Below are positions 36,162-48,224 of a stretch of 64,000 nucleotides of DNA, piece by piece (the stretch's first letter is position 1; each line of letters begins with the position of its first letter). Below the pieces are notes generated by a model. The model was not told the origin of the DNA. It saw only the letters and a list, made by a program, of their open reading frames with translations, and searched no databases. The position numbers and the translations under genes are program-made. Origin of the DNA: Hydractinia symbiolongicarpus (taxonomy: Eukaryota; Cnidaria; Hydrozoa; Anthoathecata; Hydractiniidae); NCBI RefSeq assembly GCF_029227915.1, contig NC_079885.1, forward strand, positions 15,759,001 to 15,823,000. Direction: 5' to 3'.

Positions 36162-36280
36162 GTCTACGACCATACCACGATGAACACACCTGTTCTCGTC
36201 CGATCACGGAAGTTAAGCATCGTTGGGCCGGGATAGTACTTGGATGGGGGACCGCCTGGGAACTCCCGGTGTCGTAGGCT
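36162..36280 (+). rRNA. 5S rRNA (U64)
   Basis: C63T with G-8C and T-2G upstream; U48 class. Confidence 0.97.
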
Positions 36281-36730
36281 ATTGACTTTTTCACGTTACA
36301 TTATTTATCATTACGACTGGGACGTATCTTTTTTACGCAATAGCCGCTGAGTAAATCAAGAAAGAGACATGATTAGAAGTTGCATTCCCTTCAAAACGGC
36401 TACAATCTTGCTGCAATAAATGCGCCACGTCGCAAATAAATGGATTACGAGCGTCAGACAAAAAAAATGGCGATGTAGTTACTTTGCTAACTAACTTTGT
36501 CATATGAAAATTAAGTCTGAAAGCACCCTAGATTTCCTTCGTTGGAACTTTTTACCGGAAATCTTAAAGCGCATTATTGTCGTAATTAATGGATAGCGCT
36601 TGAAATGAGCTTTCAAATGCACATAAACACGACCTATTTCGGATAATCCAGTCAAGAAATATGACCTTTAAAATTTAAACCATTTTCGATGTAATGTGCT
36701 AATAAATCGTAGATATCTGCCCGTTTGTTT

Positions 36731-36849
36731 GTCTACGACCATACCACGATGAACACACCTGTTCTCGTCCGATCACGGAAGTTAAGCATCGTTGGGCCGG
36801 GATAGTACTTGGATGGGGGACCGCCTGGGAACTCCTAGTGTCGTAGGCT
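36731..36849 (+). rRNA. 5S rRNA variant (U65)
   Basis: C63T, C106T and G107A. It lacks the A13G of U49 and U55. G107A with C106T weakens the long-arm stem (C68-A107 mismatch beside a G69-U106 wobble). Confidence 0.95.
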
Positions 36850-37299
36850 ATTGACTTTTTCACGTTACATTATTTATCATTACGACTGGGACGTATCTTT
36901 TTTACGCAATAGCCGCTGAGTAAATCAAGAAAGAGACATGATTAGAAGTTGCTTTCCCTTCAAAACGGCTACAATCTTGCTGCAATAAATGCGCCACGTC
37001 GCAAATAAATGGATTACGAGCGTCAGACAAAGAAAATGGCGATGTAGTTACTTTGCTAATTAACTTTGTCATATGAAAATTAAGTCTGAAAGCACCCTAG
37101 ATTTCCTTGGTTGGAACTTTTTACCGGAAATCTTAAAGCGCATGGTTGTCGTAAAGAATCGATAGCGCTTAAAAAGAGCTTTCAAATGCACATAAACACG
37201 ACCTATTTCGGATGATCCAGTCAAGAAATATGACCTTTAAAGTTTGAACCATTTTCGATGTAATGTGCTAATAAATCGTAGATATCTGCCCGTTTGTGT

Positions 37300-37418
37300 G
37301 TCTACGACCATACCACGATGAATACACCTGTTCTCGTCCGATCACGGAAGTTAAGCATCCTCGGGCCGGGATAGTACTTGGATGGAGGACCGCCTGGGAA
37401 CTCCCGGTGTCGTAGGCT
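37300..37418 (+). rRNA. 5S rRNA variant (U66)
   Basis: C24T, G61C and G87A, T-2G upstream; U50 class. The next spacer has a private TTTATTATTACG. Confidence 0.95.
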
Positions 37419-37868
37419 ATTGACTTTTTCACGTTACATTATTTATTATTACGACTGTGACGTATCTTTTTTACGCAATAGCCGCTGAGTAAATCAAGTA
37501 AGGGACATCATTAGAAGTTGCTTTCCCTTCAAAACGGCTACGATCTGGCAGCATTAAATGCGCCACGTCGCAAATGAATGGATTACGAGCGTCAGACAGA
37601 GAGAATGGCGATGTAGCTAATTTGCTAATTAACTTTGTCATATGAAAATTAAGTCTGAAAGTACCCTAGATTGCCTTCGTTGGAACTTTTTACCGGAAAT
37701 CTTAAAGCGCATGGTTGTCGTAATTAATGGATAGCGCTTGAAATGAGCTTTCAAATGCACATAAACACGACCTATTTCGGATGATCCAGTCAAGAAATAT
37801 GACCTTTAAAATTTAAACCATTTTCGATGTAATGTGCTAATAAATCGTAGATATCTGCCCGTTTGTTT

Positions 37869-37986
37869 GTCTACGACCATACCACGATGAACACACCTGT
37901 TCTCGTCCGATCACGGAAGTTAAGCATCGTTGGGCCGGATAGTACTTGGATGGGGGACCGCCTGGGATCTCCTGGTGTCGTAGGCT
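37869..37986 (+). rRNA. 5S rRNA variant (U67), 118 nt, probable pseudogene
   Basis: One G is missing from G69-G71 (GGCCGGATAG), shortening the long-arm stem and the intermediate element. It also has C63T, A101T and C106T. The only other copy with this deletion is U76. Confidence 0.93.
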
Positions 37987-38436
37987 ATTGACTTTTTCAC
38001 GTTACATTGTTTATCATTACGACTGGGACGTATCTTTTTTACGCAATAGCCGCTGAGTAAATCAAGAAAGAGACATGATTAGAAGTTGCTTTCCCTTCAA
38101 AACGGCTACAATCTTGCTGCAATAAATGCGCCACGTCGCAAATGAATGGATTACGAGCGTCAGACAAAGAAAATGGCGATGTAGCTAATTTGCTAATTAA
38201 CTTTGTCATATGAAAATTAAGTCTGAAAGTACCCTAGATTGCCTTCGTTGGAACTTTTTACCGGAAATTTTAAAGCGCATGGTTGTTGTAATTAATGGAT
38301 AGCGCTTGAAATGAGCTTTCAAATGCACATAAACACGACCTATTTCGGATGATCCAGTCAATAAATATGACCTTTAAAGTTTAAACCATTTTCGATGTAA
38401 TGTGCTAATAAATCGTAGATATCTGCCCGTTTGTTT

Positions 38437-38555
38437 GTTTACGACCATACCACGATGAACACACCTGTTCTCGTCCGATCACGGAAGTTAAGCATCGTCG
38501 GGCCGGGATAGTACTTGGATGGGGGACCGCCTGGGAACTCCCAGTGTCGTAGGCT
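38437..38555 (+). rRNA. 5S rRNA variant (U68)
   Basis: C3T and G107A; U51 class, with CAATAAATATG upstream. Confidence 0.95.
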
Positions 38556-39005
38556 ATTGACTTTTTCACGTTACATTATTTATCATTACGACTGTGACGT
38601 ATCTTTTTTACGAAATAGCCGCTGAGTAAATCAAGAAAGAGACATGATTAGAAGTTGCTTTCCCTTCAAAACGGCTACAATCTTGCTGCAATAAATGCGC
38701 CACGTCGCAAATGAATGGATTACGAGCGTCAGACAAAGAAAATGGCGATGTAGTTACTTTGCTAATTAACTTTGTCATATGAAAATTAAGTCTGAAAGCA
38801 CCCTAGATTTCCTTCGTTGGAACTTTTTACCGGAAATCTTAAAGCGCATTATTGTCGTAATTAATGGATAGCGCTTGAAATGAGCTTTCAAATGCACATA
38901 AACACGACCTATTTCGGATAATCCAGTCAAGAAATATGACCTTTAAAATTTAAACCATTTTCGATGTAATGTGCTAATAAATCGTAGATATCTGCCCGTT
39001 TGTTT

Positions 39006-39124
39006 GTCTACGACCATACCACGATGAACACACCTGTTCTCGTCCGATCACGGAAGTTCAGCATCGTTGGGCCGGGATAGTACTTGGATGGGGGACCGCC
39101 TGGGAACTCCTGGTGTCGTAGGCT
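39006..39124 (+). rRNA. 5S rRNA (U69)
   Basis: A54C, C63T and C106T; U52 class. Confidence 0.96.
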
Positions 39125-39574
39125 ATTGACTTTTTCACGTTACATTATTTATCATTACGACTGGGACGTATCTTTTTTACGCAATAGCCGCTGAGTAAAT
39201 CAAGAAAGAGACATGATTAGAAGTTGCTTTCCCTTCAAAACGGCTACAATCTTGCTGCAATAAATGCGCCACGTCGCAAATAAATGGATTACGAGCGTCA
39301 GACAAAGAAAATGGCGATGTAGTTACTTTGCTAATTAACTTTGTCATATGAAAATTAAGTCTGAAAGCACCCTAGATTTCCTTCGTTGGAACTTTTTACC
39401 GGAAATCTTAAAGCGCATGGTTGTCGTAAAGAATCGATAGCGCTTAAAAAGAGCTTTCAAATGCACATAAACACGACCTATTTCGGATGATCCAGTCAAG
39501 AAATATGACCTTTAAAATTTAAACCATTTTCGATGTAATGTGCTAATAAATCGTAGATATCTGCCCGTTTGTTT

Positions 39575-39693
39575 GTCTACGACCATACCACGATGAACAC
39601 ACCTGTTCTCGTCCGATCACGGAAGTTAAGCATCGTTGGGCCGGGATAGTACTTGGATGGGGGACCGCCTGGGAACTCCTGGTGTCGTAGGCT
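39575..39693 (+). rRNA. 5S rRNA (U70)
   Basis: C63T and C106T; counterpart of U59. Confidence 0.97.
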
Positions 39694-40143
39694 ATTGACT
39701 TTTTCACGTTACATTATTTATCATTACGACTGGGACGTATCTTTTTTACGCAATAGCCGCTGAGTAAATCAAGAAAGAGACATGATTAGAAGTTGCTTTC
39801 CCTTCAAAACGGCTACAATCTTGCTGCAATAAATGCGCCACGTCGCAAATAAATGGATTACGAGCGTCAGACAAAGAAAAGGGCGATGTAGTTACTTTGC
39901 TAATTAACTTTGTCATATGAAAATTAAGTCTGAAAGCACCCTAGATTTCCTTCGTTGGAACTTTTTACCGAAAATCTTAAAGCGCATGGTTGTCGTAAAG
40001 AATCGATAGCGCTTAAAAAGAGCTTTCAAATGCACATAAACACGACCTATTTCGGATGATCCAGTCAAGAAATATGACCTTTAAAGTTTGAACCATTTTC
40101 GATGTAATGTGCTAATAAATCGTAGATATCTGCCCGTTTGTGT

Positions 40144-40262
40144 GTCTACGACCATACCACGATGAACACACCTGTTCTCGTCCGATCACGGAAGTTAAGC
40201 ATCCTCGGGCCGGGATAGTACTTGGATGGAGGACCGCCTGGGAACTCCCGGTGTCGTAGGCT
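40144..40262 (+). rRNA. 5S rRNA variant (U71)
   Basis: G61C and G87A, T-2G upstream; counterpart of U60 including the AAAAGGGCGATG spacer marker. Confidence 0.95.
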
Positions 40263-40712
40263 ATTGACTTTTTCACGTTACATTATTTATCATTACGACT
40301 GTGACGTATCTTTTTTACGCAATAGCCGCTGAGTAAATCAAGTAAGGGACATCATTAGAAGTTTCTTTCCCTTCAAAAGGGCTACGATCTGGCAGCATTA
40401 AATGCGCCACGTCGCAAATGAATGGATTACGAGCGTCAGACAAAGAGAATGGCGATGTAGCTAATTTGCTAATTAACTTTGTCATATGAAAATTAAGTCT
40501 GAAAGTACCCTAGATTGCCTTCGTTGAAACTTTTTACCGGAAATCTTAAAGCGCATGGTTGTCGTAATTAATGGATAGCGCTTGAAACGAGCTTTCAAAT
40601 GCACATAAACACAACCTTTTTCGGATAATCCAGTAAAGAAATATGACCTTTAAAATTTAAACCATTTTTGATGTAATGTGCTAATAAATCGTAGATATCT
40701 GCCCGTTTGTTT
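40263..40712 (+). repeat. Chimeric spacer between U71 and U72
   Basis: The left part matches the spacer ahead of U61 (AAAGGGCTACG, CAGCATTAAATG, CGTTGAAAC, ATTAATGGATAGC). The right part is U47-class (GAAACGAGC, CACAACCTTTTT, CCAGTAAAG). The switch is within about 40575-40590. Confidence 0.85.
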
Positions 40713-40831
40713 GTCTACGACCATACCACGATGAACACACCTGTTCTCGTCCGATCACGGAAGTTAAGCATCGTTGGGCCGGGATAGTACTTGGATGGGG
40801 GACCGCCTGGGAACTCCCGGTGTCGTAGGCT
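40713..40831 (+). rRNA. 5S rRNA (U72)
   Basis: C63T; counterpart of U63 at an offset of 5119 bp. Confidence 0.97.
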
Positions 40832-41280
40832 ATTGACTTTTTCACGTTACATTATTTATCATTAGGACTGGGACGTATCTTTTTTACGCAATAGCGGCTG
40901 AGTAAATCAAGAAAGAGACATGATTAGAATTTGCTTTCCCTTCAAAACGGCTACAATCTTGCTGCAATAAATGCGCCACGTCGCAAATAAATGGATTACG
41001 AGCGTCAGACAAAGAAAATGGCGATGTAGTTCATTGCTAATTAACTTTGTCATATGAAAATTAAGTCTGAAAGCACCCTAGATTTCCTTCGTTGGAACTT
41101 TTTACCGGAAATCTTAAAGCGCATGGTTGTCGTAAAGAATCGATAGCGCTTAAAAAGAGCTTTCAAATGCACATAAACACGACCTATTTCGGATGATCCA
41201 GTCAAGAAATATGACCTTTAAAGTGTGAACCATTTTCGATGTAATGTGCTAATAAATCGTAGATATCTGCCCCTTTGTGT

Positions 41281-41399
41281 GTCTACGACCATACCACGAT
41301 GAACACACCTGTTCTCGTCCGATCACGGAAGTTAAGCATCGTTGGGCCGGGATAGTACTTGGATGGGGGACCGCCTGGGAACTCCCGGTGTCGTAGGCT
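41281..41399 (+). rRNA. 5S rRNA (U73)
   Basis: C63T with G-8C and T-2G upstream; U48 class. Confidence 0.97.
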
Positions 41400-41849
41400 A
41401 TTGACTTTTTCACGTTACATTATTTATCATTACGACTGGGACGTATCTTTTTTACGCAATAGCCGCTGAGTAAATCAAGAAAGAGACATGATTAGAAGTT
41501 GCATTCCCTTCAAAACGGCTACAATCTTGCTGCAATAAATGCGCCACGTCGCAAATAAATGGATTACGAGCGTCAGACAAAAAAAATGGCGATGTAGTTA
41601 CTTTGCTAACTAACTTTGTCATATGAAAATTAAGTCTGAAAGCACCCTAGATTTCCTTCGTTGGAACTTTTTACCGGAAATCTTAAAGCGCATTATTGTC
41701 GTAATTAATGGATAGCGCTTGAAATGAGCTTTCAAATGCACATAAACACGACCTATTTCGGATAATCCAGTCAAGAAATATGACCTTTAAAATTTAAACC
41801 ATTTTCGATGTAATGTGCTAATAAATCGTAGATATCTGCCCGTTTGTTT

Positions 41850-41968
41850 GTCTACGACCATACCACGATGAACACACCTGTTCTCGTCCGATCACGGAAG
41901 TTAAGCATCGTTGGGCCGGGATAGTACTTGGATGGGGGACCGCCTGGGAACTCCTGGTGTCGTAGGCT
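41850..41968 (+). rRNA. 5S rRNA (U74)
   Basis: C63T and C106T; counterpart of U65 without G107A. Confidence 0.97.
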
Positions 41969-42418
41969 ATTGACTTTTTCACGTTACATTATTTATCATT
42001 ACGACTGGGACGTATCTTTTTTACGCAATAGCCGCTGAGTAAATCAAGAAAGAGACATGATTAGAAGTTGCTTTCCCTTCAAAACGGCTACAATCTTGCT
42101 GCAATAAATGCGCCACGTCGCAAATAAATGGATTACGAGCGTCAGACAAAGAAAATGGCGATGTAGTTACTTTGCTAATTAACTTTATCATATGAAAATT
42201 AAGTCTGAAAGCACCCTAGATTTCCTTCGTTGGAACTTTTTACCGGAAATATTAAAGCGCATGGTTGTCGTAAAGAATCGATAGCGCTTAAAAAGAGCTT
42301 TCAAATGCACATAAACACGACCTATTTCGGATGATCCAGTCAAGAAATATGACCTTTAAAGTTTGAACCATTTTCGATGTAATGTGCTAATAAATCGTAG
42401 ATATCTGCCCGTTTGTGT

Positions 42419-42537
42419 GTCTACGACCATACCACGATGAATACACCTGTTCTCGTCCGATCACGGAAGTTAAGCATCCTCGGGCCGGGATAGTACTTGG
42501 ATGGAGGACCGCCTGGGAACTCCCGGTGTCGTAGGCT
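42419..42537 (+). rRNA. 5S rRNA variant (U75)
   Basis: C24T, G61C and G87A, T-2G upstream; U50 class. The spacer before it has private TTTATCATATG and GGAAATATTAAAG. Confidence 0.95.
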
Positions 42538-42987
42538 ATTGACTTTTTCACGTTACATTATTTATCATTACGACTGTGACGTATCTTTTTTACGCAATAG
42601 CCGCTGAGTAAATCAAGTAAGGGACATCATTAGAAGTTGCTTTCCCTTCAAAACGGCTACGATCTGGCAGCATTAAATGCGCCACGTCGCAAATGAATGG
42701 ATTACGAGCGTCAGACAGAGAGAATGGCGATGTAGCTAATTTGCTAATTAACTTTGTCATATGAAAATTAAGTCTGAAAGTACCCTAGATTGCCTTCGTT
42801 GGAACTTTTTACCGGAAATCTTAAAGCGCATGGTTGTCGTAATTAATGGATAGCGCTTGAAATGAGCTTTCAAATGCACATAAACACGACCTATTTCGGA
42901 TGATCCAGTCAAGAAATATGACCTTTAAAATTTAAACCATTTTCGATGTAATGTGCTAATAAATCGTAGATATCTGCCCGTTTGTTT

Positions 42988-43105
42988 GTCTACGACCATA
43001 CCACGATGAACACACCTGTTCTCGTCCGATCACGGAAGTTAAGCATCGTTGGGCCGGATAGTACTTGGATGGGGGACCGCCTGGGATCTCCTGGTGTCGT
43101 AGGCT
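42988..43105 (+). rRNA. 5S rRNA variant (U76), 118 nt, probable pseudogene
   Basis: The same G deletion, C63T, A101T and C106T as U67, 5119 bp away. The following spacer also shares ACATTGTTTATC with that after U67. The broken gene was duplicated along with its neighbours. Confidence 0.93.
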
Positions 43106-43555
43106 ATTGACTTTTTCACGTTACATTGTTTATCATTACGACTGGGACGTATCTTTTTTACGCAATAGCCGCTGAGTAAATCAAGAAAGAGACATGATTA
43201 GAAGTTGCTTTCCCTTCAAAACGGCTACAATCTTGCTGCAATAAATGCGCCACGTCGCAAATGAATGGATTACGAGCGTCAGACAAAGAAAATGGCGATG
43301 TAGCTAATTTGCTAATTAACTTTGTCATATTAAAATTAAGTCTGAAAGTACCCTAGATTGCCTTCGTTTGAACTTTTTACCAGAAATCTTAAAGCGCATG
43401 GTTGTCGTAAAGAATCGATAGCGCTTAAAAAGAGCTTTCAAATGCACATAAACACGACCTATTTCGGATGATCCAGTCAAGAAATATGACCTTTAAAAAT
43501 TGAACCATTTTCGATGTAATGTGCTAATAAATCGTAGATATCTGCCCGTTTGTGT

Positions 43556-43674
43556 GTCTACGACCATACCACGATGAACACACCTGTTCTCGTCCGATCA
43601 CGGAAGTTAAGCATCCTCGGGCCGGGATAGTACTTGGATGGAGGACCGCCTGGGAACTCCCGGTGTCGTAGGCT
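43556..43674 (+). rRNA. 5S rRNA variant (U77)
   Basis: G61C and G87A, T-2G upstream; U60/U71 class. U68-U70 equivalents are missing between U76 and U77. The spacer before it has a private CATATTAAAATT. Confidence 0.95.
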
Positions 43675-44124
43675 ATTGACTTTTTCACGTTACATTATTT
43701 ATCATTACGACTGTGACGTATCTTTTTTACGCAATAGCCGCTGAGTAAATCAAGTAAGGGACATCATTAGAAGTTTCTTTCCCTTCAAAAGGGCTACGAT
43801 CTGGCAGCATTAAATGCGCCACGTCGCAAATGAATGGATTACGAGCGTCAGACAAAGAGAATGGCGATGTAGCTAATTTGCTAATTAACTTTGTCATATG
43901 AAAATTAAGTCTGAAAGTACCCTAGATTGCCTTCGTTGAAACTTTTTACCGGAAATCTTAAAGCGCATGGTTGTCGTAATTAATGGATAGCGCTTGAAAT
44001 GAGCTTTCAAATGCACATAAACACGACCTATTTCGGATGATCCAGTCAAGAAATATGACCTTTAAAATTTAAACCATTTTCGATGTAATGTGCTAATAAA
44101 TCGTAGATATCTGCCCGTTTGTTT

Positions 44125-44243
44125 GTCTACGACCATACCACGATGAACACACCTGTTCTCGTCCGATCACGGAAGTTAAGCATCGTTGGGCCGGGATAGT
44201 ACTTGGATGTGGGACCGCCTGGGAACTCCTGGTGTCGTAGGCT
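44125..44243 (+). rRNA. 5S rRNA (U78)
   Basis: C63T, G86T and C106T, the U1 class. Start of the downstream copy of U13 onward. Confidence 0.97.
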
Positions 44244-44693
44244 ATTGACTTTTTCACGTTACATTATTTATCATTACGACTGTGACGTATCTTTTTTACG
44301 CAATAGCCCCTGAGTAAATCAAGTAAGGGACGTGATTAGAAGATGCTTTCCCTTCAAAACGGCTACAATCTTGCTGCAATAAATGCGCCACGTCGCAAAT
44401 AAATGGATTACGAGCGTCAGACAAAGAAAATGGCGATGTAGTTACTTTGCTAATTAACTTTGTCATATGAAAATTAAATCTGAAAGCACCCCAGATTTCC
44501 TTCGTTGGAACTTTTTACCGGAAATCTTAAAGCGCATGGTTGTCGTAAAGAATCGATAGCGCTTGAAATGAGCTTTCAAATGCACATAAACACGACCTAT
44601 TTCGGATGATCCAGTCAAGAAATATGACCTTTAAAGTTTAAACCATTTTCGATGTAATGTGCTAATAAATCGTAGATATCTGCCCGTTTGTTT

Positions 44694-44812
44694 GTCTACG
44701 ACCATACCACGATGAACACACCTGTTCTCGTCCGATCACGGAAGTTAAGCATCGTCGGGCCGGGATAGTACTTGGATGGGGTACCGCCTGGGAACTCCCG
44801 GTGTTGTAGGCT
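44694..44812 (+). rRNA. 5S rRNA variant (U79)
   Basis: C112T as in U14, plus a private G89T that makes the C box GGGGTACCGCC. Confidence 0.95.
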
Positions 44813-45261
44813 ATTGACTTTTTCACGTTACATTATTTATCATTACGACTGTGACGTATCTTTTTTACGCAATAGCGCTGAGTAAATCAAGTAAGGGACG
44901 TTATTAGAAGTTTCTTTCCCTTCAAAGCGGCTACGATCTGGCTGCACTAAATGCGCCACGTCGCAAATCAATGGATTACGAGCGTCAGACAAAGAAAATG
45001 GCGATGTAGTTAATTTGCTAATTAACTTTGTCATATGAAAATTAAGTCTGCAAGTACCCTAGATTGCCTTCGTTGGAACTTTTTACCGGAAATCATAAAG
45101 CGCATTATTGTTGTCCAGAATCGATAGCGCTTAAAAAGAGCTGTCAAACGCACATAAACACGACCTATTTTGAATGATCCAGTCAAGAAATATGACCTTT
45201 AAAGTTTGAACCATTTTCGATGTAATGTGCTAATAAATCGTAGATATCTGCCAGTTTGTTT

Positions 45262-45380
45262 GTCTACGACCATACCACGATGAACACACCTGTTCTCGTC
45301 CGATCACGGAAGTTAAGAATCCTCGGGCCGGGATAGTACTGGGATGGGGGACCGCCTGGGAACTCCCGGTGTCGTAGGCT
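45262..45380 (+). rRNA. 5S rRNA variant (U80), possible pseudogene
   Basis: C57A, G61C and T80G with A at -9. Two helix II mismatches; partner of U15. Confidence 0.93.
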
Positions 45381-45830
45381 ATTGACTTTTTCACGTTACA
45401 TTATTTATCATTACGACTGTGACGTATCTTTTTTACGAAATAGCCGCTGAGTAAATCAAGAAAGAGACATGATTAGAAGTTGCTTTCCCTTCAAAACGGC
45501 TACGATATGGCAGCAATAAATGCGCCAAGTCGCAAATGAATGGATTACGAGCGTCAGACAAAGAAAATGGCGATGTAGTAACTTTGCTAATTAACTTTGT
45601 CATATGAAAATTAAGTCGGAAAGCACCCTAGATTTCCTTCGTTGGAACTTTTTACCGGAAATCATAAAGCGCATTATTGTTGTCAAGAATCGATAGCGCT
45701 TAAAAAGAGCTGTCAAACGCACATAAACACGACCTATTTCGAATGATCCAGTCAAGAAATATGACCTTTAAAGTTTAAACCATTTTCGATGTAATGTGCT
45801 AATAAATCGTAGATATCTGCCCGTTTGTTT

Positions 45831-45949
45831 GTCTACGACCATACCACGATGAACACACCTGTTCTCGTCCGATCACGGAAGTTAAGCATCGTCGGGCCGG
45901 GATAGTACTTGGATGGGGGAACGCCTGGGAACTCCCGGTGTCGTAGGCT
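45831..45949 (+). rRNA. 5S rRNA variant (U81)
   Basis: C91A in the C box with C112 kept. An extra unit relative to the upstream copy, related to U16 and U82. Confidence 0.95.
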
Positions 45950-46399
45950 ATTGACTTTTTCACGTTACATTATTTATCATTACGACTGTGACGTATCTTT
46001 TTTACGAAATAGCCGCTGAGTAAATCAAGAAAGAGACATGATTAGAAGTTGCTTTCCCTTCAAAACGGCTACGATATGGCAGCAATAAATGCGCCAAGTC
46101 GCAAATGAATGGATTACGAGCGTCAGACAAAGAAAATGGCGATGTAGTAACTTTGCTAATTAACTTTGTCATATGAAAATTAAGTCGGAAAGCACCCTAG
46201 ATTTCCTTCGTTGGAACTTTTTACCGGAAATCATAAAGCGCATTATTGTTGTCAAGAATCGATAGCGCTTAAAAAGAGCTGTCAAACGCACATAAACACG
46301 ACCTATTTCGAATGATCCAGTCAAGAAATATGACCTTTAAAGTTTAAACCATTTTCGATGTAATGTGCTAATAAATCGTAGATATCTGCCCGTTTGTTT

Positions 46400-46518
46400 G
46401 TCTACGACCATACCACGATGAACACACCTGTTCTCGTCCGATCACGGAAGTTAAGCATCGTCGGGCCGGGATAGTACTTGGATGGGGGAACGCCTGGGAA
46501 CTCCCGGTGTTGTAGGCT
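46400..46518 (+). rRNA. 5S rRNA variant (U82)
   Basis: C91A and C112T, the same gene as U16. Confidence 0.95.
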
Positions 46519-46967
46519 ATTGACTTTTTCACGTTACATTATTTATCATTACGACTGTGACGTATCTTTTTTACGCAATAGCGCTGAGTAAATCAAGTAA
46601 GGGACGTTATTAGAAGTTTCTTTCCCTTCAAAGCGGCTACGATCTGGCTGCAATAAATGCGCCACGTCGCAAATCAATGGATTACGAGCGTCAGACAAAG
46701 AAAATGGCGATGTAGTTAATTTGCTAATTAACTTTGTCATATGAAAATTAAGTCTGCAAGTACCCTAGATTGCCTTCGTTGGAACTTTTTACCGGAAATC
46801 ATAAAGCGCATTATTGTTGTCCAGAATCGATAGCGCTTAAAAAGAGCTGTCAAACGCACATAAACACGACCTATTTCGAATGATCCAGTCAAGAAATATG
46901 ACCTTTAAAGTTTGAACCATTTTCGATGTAATGTGCTAATAAATCGTAGATATCTGCCCGTTTGTTT

Positions 46968-47086
46968 GTCTACGACCATACCACGATGAACACACCTGTT
47001 CTCGTCCGATCACGGAAGTTAGGAATCCTCGGGCCGGGATAGTACTGGGATGGGGGACCGCCTGGGAACTCCCGGTGTCGTAGGCT
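46968..47086 (+). rRNA. 5S rRNA variant (U83), possible pseudogene
   Basis: A55G, C57A, G61C and T80G. Partner of U17 but with the full G run; A55G is private and adds a fourth change in the internal promoter. Confidence 0.93.
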
Positions 47087-47536
47087 ATTGACTTTTTCAC
47101 GTTACATTATTTATCATTACGACTGTGACGTATCTTTTTTACGAAATAGCCGCTGAGTAAATCAAGAAAGAGACATGATTAGAAGTTGCTTTCCCTTCAA
47201 AACGGCTACGATCTGGCAGCAATAAATGCGCCAAGTCGCAAATGAATGGATTACGAGCGTCAGACAAAGAAAATGGCGATGTAGTAACTTTGCTAATTAA
47301 CTTTGTCATATGAAAATTAAGTCGGAAAGCACCCTAGATTTCCTTCGTTGGAACTTTTTACCGGAAATCATAAAGCGCATTATTGTTGTCAAGAATCGAT
47401 AGCGCTTAAAAAGAGCTGTCAAACGCACATAAACACGACCTATTTTGAATGATCCAGTCAAGAAATATGACCTTTAAAGTTTGAACCATTTTCGATGTAA
47501 TGTGCTAATAAATCGTAGATATCTGCCCGTTTGTTT

Positions 47537-47655
47537 GTCTACTACCATACCACGATGAACACACCTGTTCTCGTCCGATCACGGAAGTTAAGCATCGTCG
47601 GGCCGGGATAGTACTTGGATGGGAGACCGCCTGGGAACTCCCGGTGTCGTAGGCT
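47537..47655 (+). rRNA. 5S rRNA variant (U84)
   Basis: G7T and G88A. G7T breaks the G7-C112 pair in helix I (CTACTACC). Matches U18 except for G7T; identical to U89. Confidence 0.95.
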
Positions 47656-48105
47656 ATTGACTTTTTCACGTTACATTATTTATCATTACGACTGTGACGT
47701 ATCTTTTTTACGAAATAGCCGCTGAGTAAATCAAGAAAGAGACATGATTAGAAGTTGCTTTCCCTTCAAAACGGCTACGATCTGGCAGCAATAAATGCGC
47801 CAAGTCGCAAATGAATGGATTACAAGCGTCAGACAAAGAAAATGGCGATGTAGTTACTTTGCTAATTAACTTTGTCATATGAAAATTAAGTCGGAAAGCA
47901 CCCTAGATTTCCTTCGTTGGAACTTTTTACCGGAAATCTTAAAGCGCATGGTTGTCGTAATTAATCGATAGCGCTTGAAATGAGCTTTCAAATGCACATA
48001 AACACGACCTATTTCGGATAATCCAGTCAAGAAATATGACCTTTAAAGTTTAAACCATTTTCGATGTAATGTGCTAATAAATCGTAGATATCTGCCCGTT
48101 TTTTT

Positions 48106-48224
48106 GTCTACGACCATACCACGATGAACACACCTGTTCTCGTCCGATCACGGAAGTTAAGCATCGTCGGGCCAGGATAGTACTTGGATGGGGGACCGCC
48201 TGGGAACTCCCGGTGTCGTAGGCT
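48106..48224 (+). rRNA. 5S rRNA variant (U85)
   Basis: G69A (A-C mismatch with C106) with the T7 run at 48099-48105 before +1; U19 class. Confidence 0.95.

Larger units (their letters stand above)
25925..44124 (+). repeat. Array block III (U46-U77)
   Basis: Dominated by T63 genes and the G61C/G87A class. The U47-like unit recurs at U47, U53, U63 and U72, each starting a copy of the same order: U47-U52, U53-U60, U63-U71 and U72-U77. Confidence 0.88.
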
